Below, piece after piece: positions 18,669 to 28,199 of a stretch of DNA of 64,000 nucleotides (positions within the stretch are counted from its first letter, which is position 1; the number at the start of each line of letters is the position of its first letter). The position numbers and the translations under genes are program-made. The notes below the pieces were generated by a model, which was not told the origin of the DNA, did no database searches, and worked only from the letters and a program-made list of their open reading frames with translations. The stretch is from G963677445 sp963678275 (GTDB lineage: Bacteria; Bacteroidota; Ignavibacteria; Ignavibacteriales; Melioribacteraceae): contig OY782765.1 of NCBI GenBank assembly GCA_963678275.1, positions 2,294,001 through 2,358,000 of the forward strand, given 5' to 3'.

Positions 18669-20462
18669 TTATTTATTCTCCAGTTTAATTTTAATCTTCT
18701 CAAGCGCCGGGTCAATTTCAAGGGCTTTTTCCCACTGCCGCTTTGCCTTTTCTTTATCCCCCATCTCAAAATATACATCTCCGAGATGATCCAACACCTC
18801 GGCATTATCTTCGTCATATTTCAGCGATCTTAATATAAACTCTTCAGCTTTATCATATTCGCCGAGACGGTAATATATCCATCCCATAGTATCGAGATAG
18901 GATGAACTCTCGGGATCTTTTTCCAGAGCTTTTTCAACCATTTCTTTTGCTTCCTCCAGTCTGACGCCCCGTTCTGATAATGAATAAGCGTAATTATTAA
19001 GAACCAGGGCCGATTCCGGGTCAATGCTCAATGCCTTCTGATAAACCGAGTCACACTTATCCCATTGCTCCAGATCATCATAAATAAGGCCGAGAGTGCC
19101 GAGCAACGGAGCATTTTCAGGATCAATTTCGAGGGCTTTGGATATCGACTCAATAGCTTCTTCATATCTTTTCATCTGGTTGAGAGAAAATCCATAAGCG
19201 TAAAGAGCCGTAAAATTTCCGGGATTAAGCCGCACTGCCTTTTCGAGGTAACCGACCGCCTCTTCATGCCGGTTCTCCTGCCCGAGTGAAAGCCCCATCA
19301 GCAAATTCATGGCAAATTCGTCCGGGAAATTCTCCAGTGCGTTATCCATCAACTCTATTGTTTCGGCATATTTTTCATTGTCAAAAAGCATTCCCCCAAG
19401 GCGCACCTGTAAATCGGAGTTCCACCTGGCATCATCGGCGGCAAACCTGAAATATTCGAGAGCGAGGGAATCTTTCTTCTGTCTCAGCGATAGTTCCCCG
19501 AGGAAAGCATTAAGCTGCCAATCGCTGCTGTCGGCATTTACGGTTTTTATCATCTCCACAGTCTGGTCAAGTATTGAGGTATCATTAAGAGCTTTATTAA
19601 AGTAGAGAGTCGCTATCCTTTTTTTTGAGATAAAATCGACATTATCCATTTCAACAATTTTGGAATACTGTTTTAATCCTCCAATTCCATCCCCCTTTTG
19701 TATCAGGGAGCCCGCTTTCAATTCAATCAGTTCGGCATCATTGGGAAAAAGAGGGAGTAGTTCTTCAGTCAGCTTCAGCGCTTCATCATATTTTTCATTG
19801 TCAATCCACGACTGTATAAGCAGTTTCTGCATCCTCATATCTGATGGATTAAGTTCAAGCAGTTTTTCAACAATACTGATAGTCTCATCAATATTCCCCA
19901 TCCTTTCATTCAACTCAGCCATCCGGGCGAGAACTGTCCAGTCGGGACCATTCATTTCAATAAGCTTCTTATATATTTCAATAGCGCGGGAAGGTTTATC
20001 ATCCTCAAGCAGAAGCGCCAGGTTATACATCGCGTCGGCGTTATTCGAGTCAGCTTCCACCAGCCTTTTAAATACCGCCGCGGCTGAATCGGGCTGGCTG
20101 CCGGCTTTATAAACAGTGGCGAGAAGAAGATTAAAATCTTTATTTCCCGGCATCAGCTCAACTGCCTTTCGTGAATTTTCCAGCGCCGGAAGCAATTTCC
20201 CAAGCCGGTAATAATTTTTCCCGATGGCATAAAAGATACCGGCGGAAGTGTCATATTTTAATGCCTGCTGATATTCCAGAATAGCTTCGGCATATTTGGA
20301 TTTTAAGTCATATACCGCCCCTTCCAGAAAATGCGCGGATGCCTTTTCTTTATTTTCAAAGTCGTTGTTTTGTCTCTCAACTATCGCCTCTCTATCCACC
20401 CTGCTGCCGGAACAGGCAGCCAGAAGCAAACCTAAAACAAAAATAATTCCAAATCTTTTCAT
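18669..20462 (-). CDS. large TPR lipoprotein
   Basis: 597 residues; lipobox LLAACSGSR. More than ten tetratricopeptide repeats fill the rest, with the canonical W/L-G-Y-A-F-A-P spacing (AEAILEYQQALKYDTSAGIF, NYAYSLSERGVRLEEAKEMV, MGWIYYRLGEYDKAEEFILR). TPR solenoids are protein-binding scaffolds. Its operon with a LolB-like lipoprotein and a murein-hydrolase activator suggests an envelope-assembly role. First gene of the operon. Confidence 0.85.
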   Translation of the reverse strand: MKRFGIIFVLGLLLAACSGSRVDREAIVERQNNDFENKEKASAHFLEGAVYDLKSKYAEAILEYQQALKYDTSAGIFYAIGKNYYRLGKLLPALENSRKAVELMPGNKDFNLLLATVYKAGSQPDSAAAVFKRLVEADSNNADAMYNLALLLEDDKPSRAIEIYKKLIEMNGPDWTVLARMAELNERMGNIDETISIVEKLLELNPSDMRMQKLLIQSWIDNEKYDEALKLTEELLPLFPNDAELIELKAGSLIQKGDGIGGLKQYSKIVEMDNVDFISKKRIATLYFNKALNDTSILDQTVEMIKTVNADSSDWQLNAFLGELSLRQKKDSLALEYFRFAADDARWNSDLQVRLGGMLFDNEKYAETIELMDNALENFPDEFAMNLLMGLSLGQENRHEEAVGYLEKAVRLNPGNFTALYAYGFSLNQMKRYEEAIESISKALEIDPENAPLLGTLGLIYDDLEQWDKCDSVYQKALSIDPESALVLNNYAYSLSERGVRLEEAKEMVEKALEKDPESSSYLDTMGWIYYRLGEYDKAEEFILRSLKYDEDNAEVLDHLGDVYFEMGDKEKAKRQWEKALEIDPALEKIKIKLENK

Positions 20463-20542
20463 ATTATCACTTTCTATTACACCAATAATAATTAACTGTT
20501 ACCACCTTCAACAAAAATAGGTTCCTCAAAATTTTAAAGTTA

Positions 20543-21499
20543 TCAGAAAAGTTCATCTTCTATTGTTTCAAGCATGCTCAGATAACTTTCATATCTTTCT
20601 ACCGAAATATCACCATCTTCGACTGCCTCGGCAACACGGCATCCCGGTTCATGATTATGAGTGCACGTATTAAACCTGCAGTCGTGAATAAAGGGAATAA
20701 ACTCTCTGAAATAATGACAGAGGTCTTCTTCGGTCAGGCCATATGGATCGATTTCCCGGATGCCGGGAGTATCCACAATAAATTTATTATCGCCGACATC
20801 GGAAAGCACACTTGTTACAGTGGTATGTTTTCCTTTGCTGCTGTAATTACTGATCTCGGCAGTCTTAAAATTAAGACCGGGAAAAAGAATGTTCAGCAAA
20901 GATGATTTACCAACACCCGAGGGTCCCCAGAAGAGGTTTGTCCCTTCTGAAATCAGAGAGGTCAAATCATCCAGCCCGGTATCTGAAACAATGCTTGTTG
21001 TAAAAATTTTATATCCCGCCTCCTGGTAAACTCCTTTCCAGTATCTTACAAAATCATCATCCGGTTCAACCAGGTCTTCTTTATTCATGATAATCACTGT
21101 CTCAATTCCGCTGCTTTCACCGGCTACAAGAATTCGGTCGACAATTCTGTTATTAAAACCCGGATCGAGAATACTTGTTATAATAAATAATCTGTCGATA
21201 TTGGCCGCGATAACCTGTTCGAGCCGCTCACCTCTCCTTCCCGAACCTTTAATTTTGGGAAATTTCCTGGAGAGTTGATTTTTCCTCTCTTCAATTGATG
21301 TAATTACTCCCGATCCGTCACCATTATCATCAAATTCCACATAATCACCTACCGTAACAATATCAAGATTATTCAGTTTTCCCCTTCTAAGACTGTATTC
21401 CTTTTTTAATCTCCCCGGAAGAGAACAACGGAAAAGTTTTCCCGAATTTTCCCCGACATAATAATTAATACTTTCAATTTTCCTTACTCTTCCTTTTAT
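20543..21499 (-). CDS. rsgA: ribosome small subunit-dependent GTPase A, apparently with an ATA start
   Basis: The first ATG/GTG/TTG is the GTG at 21340, which would delete the N-terminal OB fold. Fifty-three more in-frame codons upstream (GRVRKIESINYYVGENSGK, LFRCSLPGRLKKEY, VTVGDYVEF) are clearly RsgA sequence. They begin with ATA at 21499, preceded by GGAGG at proper spacing. The 318-residue product then has normal RsgA length. It shows the circularly permuted GTPase motifs NKEDLV (G4), GPSGVGKSSLLN (G1), HTTVT, DTPG (G3) and the zinc ligands CRFNTCTHNHEPGC. It matures the 30S subunit. ATA may be a true rare start or an ATG-to-ATA change or sequencing error. Confidence 0.85.
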   Translation of the reverse strand: MKGRVRKIESINYYVGENSGKLFRCSLPGRLKKEYSLRRGKLNNLDIVTVGDYVEFDDNGDGSGVITSIEERKNQLSRKFPKIKGSGRRGERLEQVIAANIDRLFIITSILDPGFNNRIVDRILVAGESSGIETVIIMNKEDLVEPDDDFVRYWKGVYQEAGYKIFTTSIVSDTGLDDLTSLISEGTNLFWGPSGVGKSSLLNILFPGLNFKTAEISNYSSKGKHTTVTSVLSDVGDNKFIVDTPGIREIDPYGLTEEDLCHYFREFIPFIHDCRFNTCTHNHEPGCRVAEAVEDGDISVERYESYLSMLETIEDELF

Positions 21500-21526
21500 G
21501 GAATCCTCCGGTTGAATATTTAAAAT

Positions 21527-21557
21527 AAAAAAGCATCTTTTAATATAAGATGCTTTT
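21527..21557 (-). terminator. intrinsic terminator between barrel gene and rsgA
   Basis: AAGCATCTT and AAGATGCTT form a stem with Ts on the minus-strand 3' side (and As, hence Ts, on the other). It ends the barrel/lipoprotein operon upstream of rsgA. Confidence 0.85.
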
Positions 21558-21585
21558 TGATATTAGGCAATTTTTTAGAAGAGGT

Positions 21586-23022
21586 TCAAAAACGTGATGA
21601 GAATGAAACGAACAACCTGTCATTTTTGATATCATGGTAATTACGTGAAAGGCCAATGCCATAATTATCATTATAATCTTTCCAGAATCCATGGGCATAT
21701 CCGACATCGATCGATACATTTTCATTCAGCACTATCCCCAGGCCGCCGGTTAAATATTTGCGGTCATAATCTGAGGGATCATCCTTAAAGGGTGACGGCT
21801 TATACATATAACCGGCCCTGATAAGCAGACTTGTCATAGGAATTTTGTATTCCGCCCCGACACTATAGTTAACCGCTGTCCTGAAAATATCCTTAATTTC
21901 TTTATTATTATTCAGCCTCGCTTCCGAGGTAAGGCCGTCTGAAAACTCCATACTTGTATAATCAATAACATTTATATCTCCGCTTAATATAAGGCCGAAC
22001 ATATCGAAAGCGGCGCCGGCGCCGAGTTCAAAGGGAGTAGTTATATCATATTCAAAATTTTCTTCATAAGCGTCAAATTCAAAACCGCTGCTTGATGTAA
22101 AATCGCTGTAACCATCTGTAAAATAGGTTTCTTTGACTGTATAGGTTGTCGGGAATTTTACGGTGACGCCCAGCCTGGAAAATTTATTTATATTATAAAG
22201 CATTCCAAGTTTCATATCCCAGCCCGAGAGGTCCCATTTGATAATATCATTCATATAAAAGCGGACAAATCCCGCGGTTCTGCTGTCATCCGGGTCGAGT
22301 TGAAAATCATCACCATAAACATCCCTGGTATCCTCTTCGTAATAATCCCTGGTGCTGTTAAACTCACCTGACTTGATATTCAGAGTTACACCGACAAATA
22401 ATCCTTTTGATACCTCCATGGCGCCGCTGAAACTCCATGAATTAAGGTTTCCCTCCTGCAGAATTTTTCCATCCTGGTTCAGGTTTCCATTAATTAAGGT
22501 TTCATCAAGAATTGTATTAACCGGATAGCTCAGACCAAGATAATAAGCAAGATCATCCCTGTTGGCCGCGAGTTCCTGGATCATTGAATGATTGCCTGAA
22601 TTATAACCGTTAAAACTGATAACCCTGTTAAAACTTTTTTCACGGTTGAATCCGATAGCGAAAACAAGACTGCCGCGGTAAACAGGATAGGGAAATACAA
22701 GTCCTATTCTTCCCAGGTCGGTGCTTGCCCGGTCATCCGAAGTGGTATTGCCATAAAGTGTAACATCATTGGCAAAAGAATTATACTTCATCATGCCGGT
22801 AAATTCCATTCTTTTCATAAGTCCCAGACCGGCGGGATTAATCATAGCGGCTGAATAATCATCGGCAACAGCAATAAAACTGTTACCCATACCGAGGGCC
22901 CGCGCGCCGCTGCCCAGCCCTGGTTCTGAAAGCCTGAGCGCGTCATTAAAATTTTGCGCGTTTATGCTCAGACTAAAAATAAATAAAGAGACTACAACAG
23001 TTAAAAAAGGAATTCTTCTCAT
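21586..23022 (-). CDS. FadL/OMPP1-type outer-membrane beta-barrel protein
   Basis: 478 residues, signal peptide MRRIPFLTVVVSLFIFSLSI. The N-terminal ALRLSEPGLGSGARALGMG and MINPAGLGLMKR segments are the UPF0164/FadL signature; the chain alternates polar and hydrophobic residues and ends in Phe (SFSSRF), as outer-membrane barrels do. FadL relatives pass hydrophobic compounds across the outer membrane. The start overlaps the stop of the CxxCH lipoprotein gene by four bases (ATGA), so it is part of a three-gene operon starting at 24894. Confidence 0.8.
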   Translation of the reverse strand: MRRIPFLTVVVSLFIFSLSINAQNFNDALRLSEPGLGSGARALGMGNSFIAVADDYSAAMINPAGLGLMKRMEFTGMMKYNSFANDVTLYGNTTSDDRASTDLGRIGLVFPYPVYRGSLVFAIGFNREKSFNRVISFNGYNSGNHSMIQELAANRDDLAYYLGLSYPVNTILDETLINGNLNQDGKILQEGNLNSWSFSGAMEVSKGLFVGVTLNIKSGEFNSTRDYYEEDTRDVYGDDFQLDPDDSRTAGFVRFYMNDIIKWDLSGWDMKLGMLYNINKFSRLGVTVKFPTTYTVKETYFTDGYSDFTSSSGFEFDAYEENFEYDITTPFELGAGAAFDMFGLILSGDINVIDYTSMEFSDGLTSEARLNNNKEIKDIFRTAVNYSVGAEYKIPMTSLLIRAGYMYKPSPFKDDPSDYDRKYLTGGLGIVLNENVSIDVGYAHGFWKDYNDNYGIGLSRNYHDIKNDRLFVSFSSRF

Positions 23023-23558
23023 TTTTTTCTCCCGGATTTTCCATTTTTAGAATCATGACTGTCTCTTCTTGTTCCTGTATTACTTCCACTGCGTTCTCTA
23101 TTAGCTCCGTCACCGCTTTTAGAAGGAGGAGCTGACCTTTCTTTTGTAACCGGTTTTGTTGTGCCTGAAGGGGGAGGCGGCACAGGAGATTCAATTATCA
23201 CCGGACCCCGGGATGCAGGAACCGGAATATATCCCCCGCTATTTTCCTGATAATATTCTTCACCCACCGGGGGCATATAAAAGTCAAAATCATACCACCA
23301 GGCGGAACTGTTATAATAACTGTCAATTAATGAATACACATCTTCATAATAAGCAGTATCGGCTTTCACAAGGTAACCATAGTCAATCAATTCCCCCTGT
23401 GAATGGCATTCTCCGCAATTATCAGCGAAAAATATTTCCCCTTCACGGTAAATAATTTCATCATGAGCTGAAATTGCCGGATGTTCTGTCATTACATAAC
23501 AGCCGCTGAAAAATGACAGAATAATAAATAAACCGATATATGTCTTAACTTTCATCAT
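23019..23558 (-). CDS. lipoprotein with a single CxxCH heme-type motif
   Basis: 179 residues from ATG 23558 with AAAGG upstream; a second ATG follows immediately. Signal peptide MKVKTYIGLFIILSFFSGC gives lipobox FFSGC. FADNCGECHSQGEL near residue 47 is a CxxCH heme-c-type motif. The tail is Pro/Ser/Lys/Arg-rich and low complexity (SPVPPPPSGTTKP ... SKNGKSGRKK). It may be a surface cytochrome or a zinc site; heme attachment is not provable here. It lies four bases downstream of another odd lipoprotein gene. The frame runs open further upstream, but that part is the shadow of the neighbour. Confidence 0.65.
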   Translation of the reverse strand: MMKVKTYIGLFIILSFFSGCYVMTEHPAISAHDEIIYREGEIFFADNCGECHSQGELIDYGYLVKADTAYYEDVYSLIDSYYNSSAWWYDFDFYMPPVGEEYYQENSGGYIPVPASRGPVIIESPVPPPPSGTTKPVTKERSAPPSKSGDGANRERSGSNTGTRRDSHDSKNGKSGRKK

Positions 23559-23562
23559 TTTT

Positions 23563-24894
23563 TTACCTTTTTGATCTGCCGCTGCTGCTCCTTGAACCAC
23601 TGCTTTTCGATCCGCTGCTCCTGGATCCGGAAGACCTTGAGGATGAAGAACTTCGCGGAGGATTATATGATCTTGAACCGGAACTGCTCCTGGGCGGATT
23701 ATATGATCTTGGCGACGAGCTCCTTTTTGGCGGACTATAAGACTTTGATTTTGAACGTCTGTTTGGGCTTTTATAAGATTTATAACCTTTTTTTGGCTGA
23801 TAGCCTTTTTTGGGCTTATAACTACTCGATTTATTTTTCTTACTGTACCCGCGGGAAGATTTCGGTTTATAATATTTGTTCCGGCTCTCAGACTTTTTTC
23901 TGTAAGATTTATAATCCGATTTATTCTTTTTATATGACCTGGCAGAATTGTCATAACTTTTTGAATTTTTTTTGCGCGGCGTATAGGTTTTGCGTGAACT
24001 GTTTTCCGGATCGGCAACATTTCCCGATTTATTTTTCGTAACACCTTTTCTCGTTGAGGGCCTGCCGAGATCACTGCTTCTTCCTCCATCGGCAACAGCA
24101 GGTTGTTTTTGTCTTGTTATCTCTTTGGTCCTTCCGACCGGATCACTGACACGTCCTTCACGATCGGCAACCGGAGTTTTATCTCTTAAGCTGGTCCGTG
24201 TTGGCCTGCCCAGGTCATCACGGTTCCCGCCTCCTCTGATAACATCTCCGCTCCTGCTTACTGTTGATTCTCCTCTTCTGAGAACACTTCCCGAAAAACC
24301 TGTGCGTTCACCCCCTGTGCGGGTAATAGCGCTTCTGCCTCCGCCCGATCCACGACCATGATTTCTCCGCGTGCCGGCCCAGTAGTTGGTTCTGTATTTT
24401 GTTTTGGGGGCGTAATTCCAATGATTATAACTATAACCATAATAGGGATAGTATGAACCGTAAACTACATAATAGGGATTATACCATGGGTTATACCATG
24501 GGTGATGCCATGTTGTCCATGTCGGGTACCAGGGGTCCCAGTAATACCAATCCCAGGGATCATACCAGTAAGAACCTATCGAAAGAGTCAGACCCGGATG
24601 ATAACCCCAATAATATTTCCTGTAGTTAGGCCTGTAATGAACACATTCGTAGGTGTCATAATAACCACCGTCATAATAATCATCCTCGTAAACTACTCTT
24701 CCCTCGGAATCTTCATCATAATACTCATCCTCATCGGAATACCCTTCCTCATAATATTGCTCATTTTCCTGGTTATCTTCATAATAACCTTCGGAATAGG
24801 CTCTTTCCTGGTTTTCCTTAACCGCCAGTTGTGTATAACACCCGGTAAGTGATAAAGAAGCTGCCAGGATAAGCAGAATATATAATTTTTTCAT
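23563..24894 (-). CDS. lipoprotein with Tyr/Trp-rich domain and Ser/Arg/Lys-rich low-complexity tail
   Basis: 443 residues, start preceded by GGAGAG, lipobox LTGCYT. Residues 25-75 are acidic and Tyr-rich. Residues about 80-165 are strikingly aromatic (YWYDPWDWYYWDPWYPTW, WYNPWYNPYYVVYGSYYPYY). The C-terminal 200 residues are a basic Ser/Lys/Tyr/Arg tail ending in SSGSRSSGSK-type repeats. Such proteins occur in Bacteroidota envelopes without known function; automatic annotations are often wrong. First gene of an operon with the CxxCH lipoprotein and the FadL-like barrel. Confidence 0.65.
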   Translation of the reverse strand: MKKLYILLILAASLSLTGCYTQLAVKENQERAYSEGYYEDNQENEQYYEEGYSDEDEYYDEDSEGRVVYEDDYYDGGYYDTYECVHYRPNYRKYYWGYHPGLTLSIGSYWYDPWDWYYWDPWYPTWTTWHHPWYNPWYNPYYVVYGSYYPYYGYSYNHWNYAPKTKYRTNYWAGTRRNHGRGSGGGRSAITRTGGERTGFSGSVLRRGESTVSRSGDVIRGGGNRDDLGRPTRTSLRDKTPVADREGRVSDPVGRTKEITRQKQPAVADGGRSSDLGRPSTRKGVTKNKSGNVADPENSSRKTYTPRKKNSKSYDNSARSYKKNKSDYKSYRKKSESRNKYYKPKSSRGYSKKNKSSSYKPKKGYQPKKGYKSYKSPNRRSKSKSYSPPKRSSSPRSYNPPRSSSGSRSYNPPRSSSSSRSSGSRSSGSKSSGSRSSSGRSKR

Positions 24895-24964
24895 TTCTCT
24901 CCTCGTGCTGTTTTACATGCTTACTCAATATATGCAAGAATAATGCCTTAGTCAATATTAAACA

Positions 24965-24990
24965 AAAGGGACCTTCTGAAAAGGTCCCTA
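24965..24990 (-). terminator. intrinsic terminator downstream of the 25042 gene
   Basis: On the minus strand GGGACCTT and AAGGTCCC form a perfect stem followed by TTTTGTTT. Confidence 0.8.
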
Positions 24991-25041
24991 AAGTAAAATT
25001 GTATACAAAAAAGCACTATGCTGTATATTTTTTTATACAGT

Positions 25042-25815
25042 TTAGAAAATCGGCTGTATATATTCTATATATATTGCTCTGTCGGCTGCAAACGAATTGA
25101 TTTTTTTATTTTCGAGCAAATCGCGCAGATCGAGCCCGATTGTAAAACCATCACCAACAGACATTCTGACTCCGACATTTAAATATCCGTTTCCATCCCC
25201 TATTGAGGTGCTGTCATTGTCGTTGACTGCAAAATCATATTCCGCAACAAGTGAGATTTTATCCTGAATTGTTTTTTCAAGCCCCACAGAAAAATTAAAA
25301 TCTTTATCGCCATCATCACCCTCAAGTGATTTGTTGGCTGTCGCGTGAATGGAAAGATAACCTAAAAACTCAAAAGTTTTTGAAGCGGCAAGAAAAAAAC
25401 CGGGTGATTTGATCTGGTAACGGTTTTCATCCTCATAATATTTGCCTTTTCCCTGCGAGTCGAAACCTATTGTAAAGGCAGGAATTTTTTCTGTTTCATT
25501 TAATACTCTGAAACGGGCATTCAGAGCGGGAAGCTTATACCATTCAATATCGCCTGTGCCTATAATATTGGAACCGCCGAATGAAAATCCAAAACAAAAA
25601 TTTTCAAAAACACCCACTTCAAGTTTTGATATCAGAACTCCTTCGGGCATGGAATTAACACTAACCCCTACAAATCCTTTTTGAAGGATACCGGCTGTCG
25701 GCATATCAAGAAGACTGCGATATTCATATTTCGCGTCTTCACCCGCTATGCCCTGCGCTTTAATGATCATTGAAAATAAAATGAATACCGCAATAAAATT
25801 GAAGTATTTTTTCAT
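25042..25815 (-). CDS. outer-membrane beta-barrel protein, YjbH-like
   Basis: 257 residues, start with AAGGTGA upstream. The signal peptide (FNFIAVFILFSMIIKAQG) is followed by amphipathic strands throughout, e.g. GFVGVSVNSMPEGVLISKLE, VGVFENFCFGFSFGGSNI, AIYIEYIQPIF, ending in Phe. The overall pattern resembles YjbH/porin-type barrels of unknown substrate. The preceding gene is a small single-helix protein 11 bases upstream, and cysS lies before that. Confidence 0.6.
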   Translation of the reverse strand: MKKYFNFIAVFILFSMIIKAQGIAGEDAKYEYRSLLDMPTAGILQKGFVGVSVNSMPEGVLISKLEVGVFENFCFGFSFGGSNIIGTGDIEWYKLPALNARFRVLNETEKIPAFTIGFDSQGKGKYYEDENRYQIKSPGFFLAASKTFEFLGYLSIHATANKSLEGDDGDKDFNFSVGLEKTIQDKISLVAEYDFAVNDNDSTSIGDGNGYLNVGVRMSVGDGFTIGLDLRDLLENKKINSFAADRAIYIEYIQPIF

Positions 25816-25826
25816 CTTTCACCTTG

Positions 25827-26201
25827 TCAGTTTATTATTATTTCAATTTTGTTCGTCGCAAGTAAATAATCCGAATCGGCCAGCAAAATCAATTTGCCGC
25901 TGCCGCCGGAACAAAAGAACTCCAGATTCATAATATCCGGCCTGACTATATTGCTTATCAGTGTGTCTCCTTCATCAATAGTATATTCTATCGACACTGA
26001 ACGGAAAGGAGCCCGGTTTCCTCTTGAATTCAGCGGAATTCCCGCTATCAGTACAGTGTCGCCACTATTACATTGCCGGCCGGGAGTAATTTCAAACCGA
26101 ATTTCATAAATACTGAAAAAATGATGCCATACCAGCCATATAACAGCAAAGGAAAGAATTCCGGTTATAAAAACTCCCAATATCAAATTAGTTTTATTCA
26201 A
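25827..26201 (-). CDS. small single-pass membrane protein
   Basis: 124 residues. The first segment (LILGVFITGILSFAVIWLVW) is one membrane helix; the rest is a predicted extracytoplasmic beta-rich domain (FEITPGRQCNSGDTVLIAG ... KIEIIIN). The start is uncertain: a TTG at 26201 directly abuts GAGGAG, which is too close, and no ATG exists. It lies 12 bases after cysS and 11 bases before the barrel gene, so it is probably co-transcribed with both. Family not recognised. Confidence 0.5.
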   Translation of the reverse strand: MNKTNLILGVFITGILSFAVIWLVWHHFFSIYEIRFEITPGRQCNSGDTVLIAGIPLNSRGNRAPFRSVSIEYTIDEGDTLISNIVRPDIMNLEFFCSGGSGKLILLADSDYLLATNKIEIIIN

Positions 26202-26213
26202 CTCCTCAACATA

Positions 26214-27623
26214 TTATTTCAATTTAAATGTGGTTCCCTCCCTGCTGTCCCGGATAATTACGCCAAGCCCGGTAAGCCTGTCGCGTATCTGATCGGCCAG
26301 GGAGTAGTTTTTATTTTTTTTAGCATCGCTTCTTATTTCGAGAACCAGGTTAATAACATCCTCAAGCAGTTTGTTATCGCCTTGTTTTATTTCCTCATCC
26401 TTACTGATAATGCCGAGAACATCATCCGCGGTAACAGAAAGGGTTTTAAGAGCATTTTCAAAAAATCCCTTTGGCAGATTATCCCCTTTATCAATAAAGG
26501 CGTTAATCTCTTTCGCGTAGTCAAAAACCGAGGCGACAGCTTTTGGTGTGTTAAAATCATCATCCATGGCCGCTTTAAATTTATTCAGAAAGCTTTCGAA
26601 ATCAAATCCGCTTTTATCCTCACCTTCAGGGGAAACTGATATCTTCTCCTTCAAACGCGAAACCAGGTTCCTGATTTTTTCATATCCTTTTCCGGCAGAT
26701 TCCATCAGTTCATCACTATAATTCAGAGGACCGGCATAGTGAGTCTGGAGGAATAAAAGACGCAAAACCTCAGCCGGATATTTTTTAACTATTTCACGCG
26801 CTGTAAAAAAGTTGCCGAGCGATTTCGACATCTTCTCCTCTTTGATATTAAGGAAACCAAAGTGTATCCAGTATTTTACAAATTCGGCTCCGTTTGCCGC
26901 TTCGCTCTGGGCAATCTCATTTTCATGATGCGGAAAGATCAGGTCATTTCCCCCGGCATGTATATCGATTGTTTCGCCAAGATGTTTGCAGCTCATTGCC
27001 GAGCATTCAATGTGCCAGCCCGGTCTCCCTTTTCCCCAGGGACTTTCCCAGCTTGGCTCGCCCGGTTTCGCGTTTTTCCAGAGTGCAAAATCAAGTGGAT
27101 TTTTTTTCAGATCATTTACCTCAATCCTCGCGCCCGATTCCAGTTCGTCGGTCTTTTTACCGCTGAGTTTTCCATAATCCTTAAAAGAGGAAACATTGTA
27201 AAACACATCTCCTTCCGCAGAATAAGCCGCTCCCTTTTCTTCCAGCTTTTTTATCATATCAATAATATCAGTGATATTTTCAGTCGCTTTCGGATAGATA
27301 TCAGCCTTTTTTATCTTCAGTTTATTGAGGTCTTCCATGAAAGCATTAATATACTTTTCCGCGACCGCTGATGAAGGGATGTTTTCCTCATTCGATTTTT
27401 TAATTATTTTATCATCAATATCGGTAAGGTTCATTACAAATGTAACTTTATAACCGGCATATTCAAGATAACGGCGCATAATATCGGACATAATAAATGT
27501 CCTGCCATTTCCAATGTGAAAATAGTCATATACAGTCGGTCCGCAGACATACATCCTGACGTTGGGGGGATTTAATGGTTTAAACTCTTCTTTTTTCCTG
27601 GTCAGGGTGTTATAAATAAACAT
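26214..27623 (-). CDS. cysS: cysteine--tRNA ligase
   Basis: 469 residues, start with GGAGAAA upstream. Class I synthetase: zinc-ligand Cys in MYVCGPTVYDYFHIGNGRTF with HIGN, WHIECSAMS and IFPHHENEIAQSE for the zinc/Cys site, and EKMSKSLGNF near residue 266. The C-terminal anticodon-binding region is complete (DQIRDRLTGLGVIIRDSREG). It charges tRNA-Cys in the cytoplasm. Downstream genes follow closely on the same strand. Confidence 0.97.
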   Translation of the reverse strand: MFIYNTLTRKKEEFKPLNPPNVRMYVCGPTVYDYFHIGNGRTFIMSDIMRRYLEYAGYKVTFVMNLTDIDDKIIKKSNEENIPSSAVAEKYINAFMEDLNKLKIKKADIYPKATENITDIIDMIKKLEEKGAAYSAEGDVFYNVSSFKDYGKLSGKKTDELESGARIEVNDLKKNPLDFALWKNAKPGEPSWESPWGKGRPGWHIECSAMSCKHLGETIDIHAGGNDLIFPHHENEIAQSEAANGAEFVKYWIHFGFLNIKEEKMSKSLGNFFTAREIVKKYPAEVLRLLFLQTHYAGPLNYSDELMESAGKGYEKIRNLVSRLKEKISVSPEGEDKSGFDFESFLNKFKAAMDDDFNTPKAVASVFDYAKEINAFIDKGDNLPKGFFENALKTLSVTADDVLGIISKDEEIKQGDNKLLEDVINLVLEIRSDAKKNKNYSLADQIRDRLTGLGVIIRDSREGTTFKLK

Positions 27624-28199
27624 TTTTTCTCCGGGTAAATATTTTTACAGAATAATTCAGTTACCAAAATATAAGCATATTTTCAATTTTTTATGAGGTA
27701 ATTAAATCGTATTCCCAAAGCCGGAAACAAAAAAGAAATTTATAGAATTTATGGTATAATTATAAATCTGGCGCAAGAAACAATGAGGAATTGCGAATGA
27801 CGAATGACGAATTGGCTTTCCCGGGAATATTTTTTAAATCGAGTCTGTTTTGTTGAAGCTGCATTATTTCGGAACGTCTGAGGTATTAAAGAACAATAAA
27901 ATACCGTAATATTTCTGTAGGGGTTCAACAGAGCTAAGCTGTAAAAAACTACAAGCCGAATTATTACCAATATATTAGCCTTTTGCGTAGAATTTTACTT
28001 CTAACAGAATAATCCGGCAAGCCCGAAGTGAAAAGTAAATTAATTGACAATTGACAATGGATAATTAAAAGATGACCAGTTTTTTATAATTTATCACTTT
28101 ATCCTGTTTCTCTTTTTAATCCTCGTAATCCTTTTCAAAAACTATTACTGTGCCGTTCAACAAATTCCGATGGAAGTATTGCCACGATTGAATGAGGTT
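27624..28199. repeat. intergenic repeat DNA
   Basis: No gene seen. At about 27783-27830 is a GAATGACGAATGACGAATTGG motif copy (shown trimmed), which continues into CTTTCCCGGGAATATTTTTT, a segment also found near 61554 and, inverted, near 29045. Near 27985 lies TTTTGCGTAGAATTT, a segment of the dispersed composite repeat described at 47636. Confidence 0.5.

Noticed and set aside
23559..24095. N-terminal extension of the CxxCH lipoprotein
   Set aside because: The open frame continues upstream only as the shadow of the preceding lipoprotein gene; a signal peptide begins at 23558.
27749..27970. 73-codon minus-strand open frame
   Set aside because: Its sequence is the dispersed GAATGACG motif and flanks; no homologous frame in other copies.
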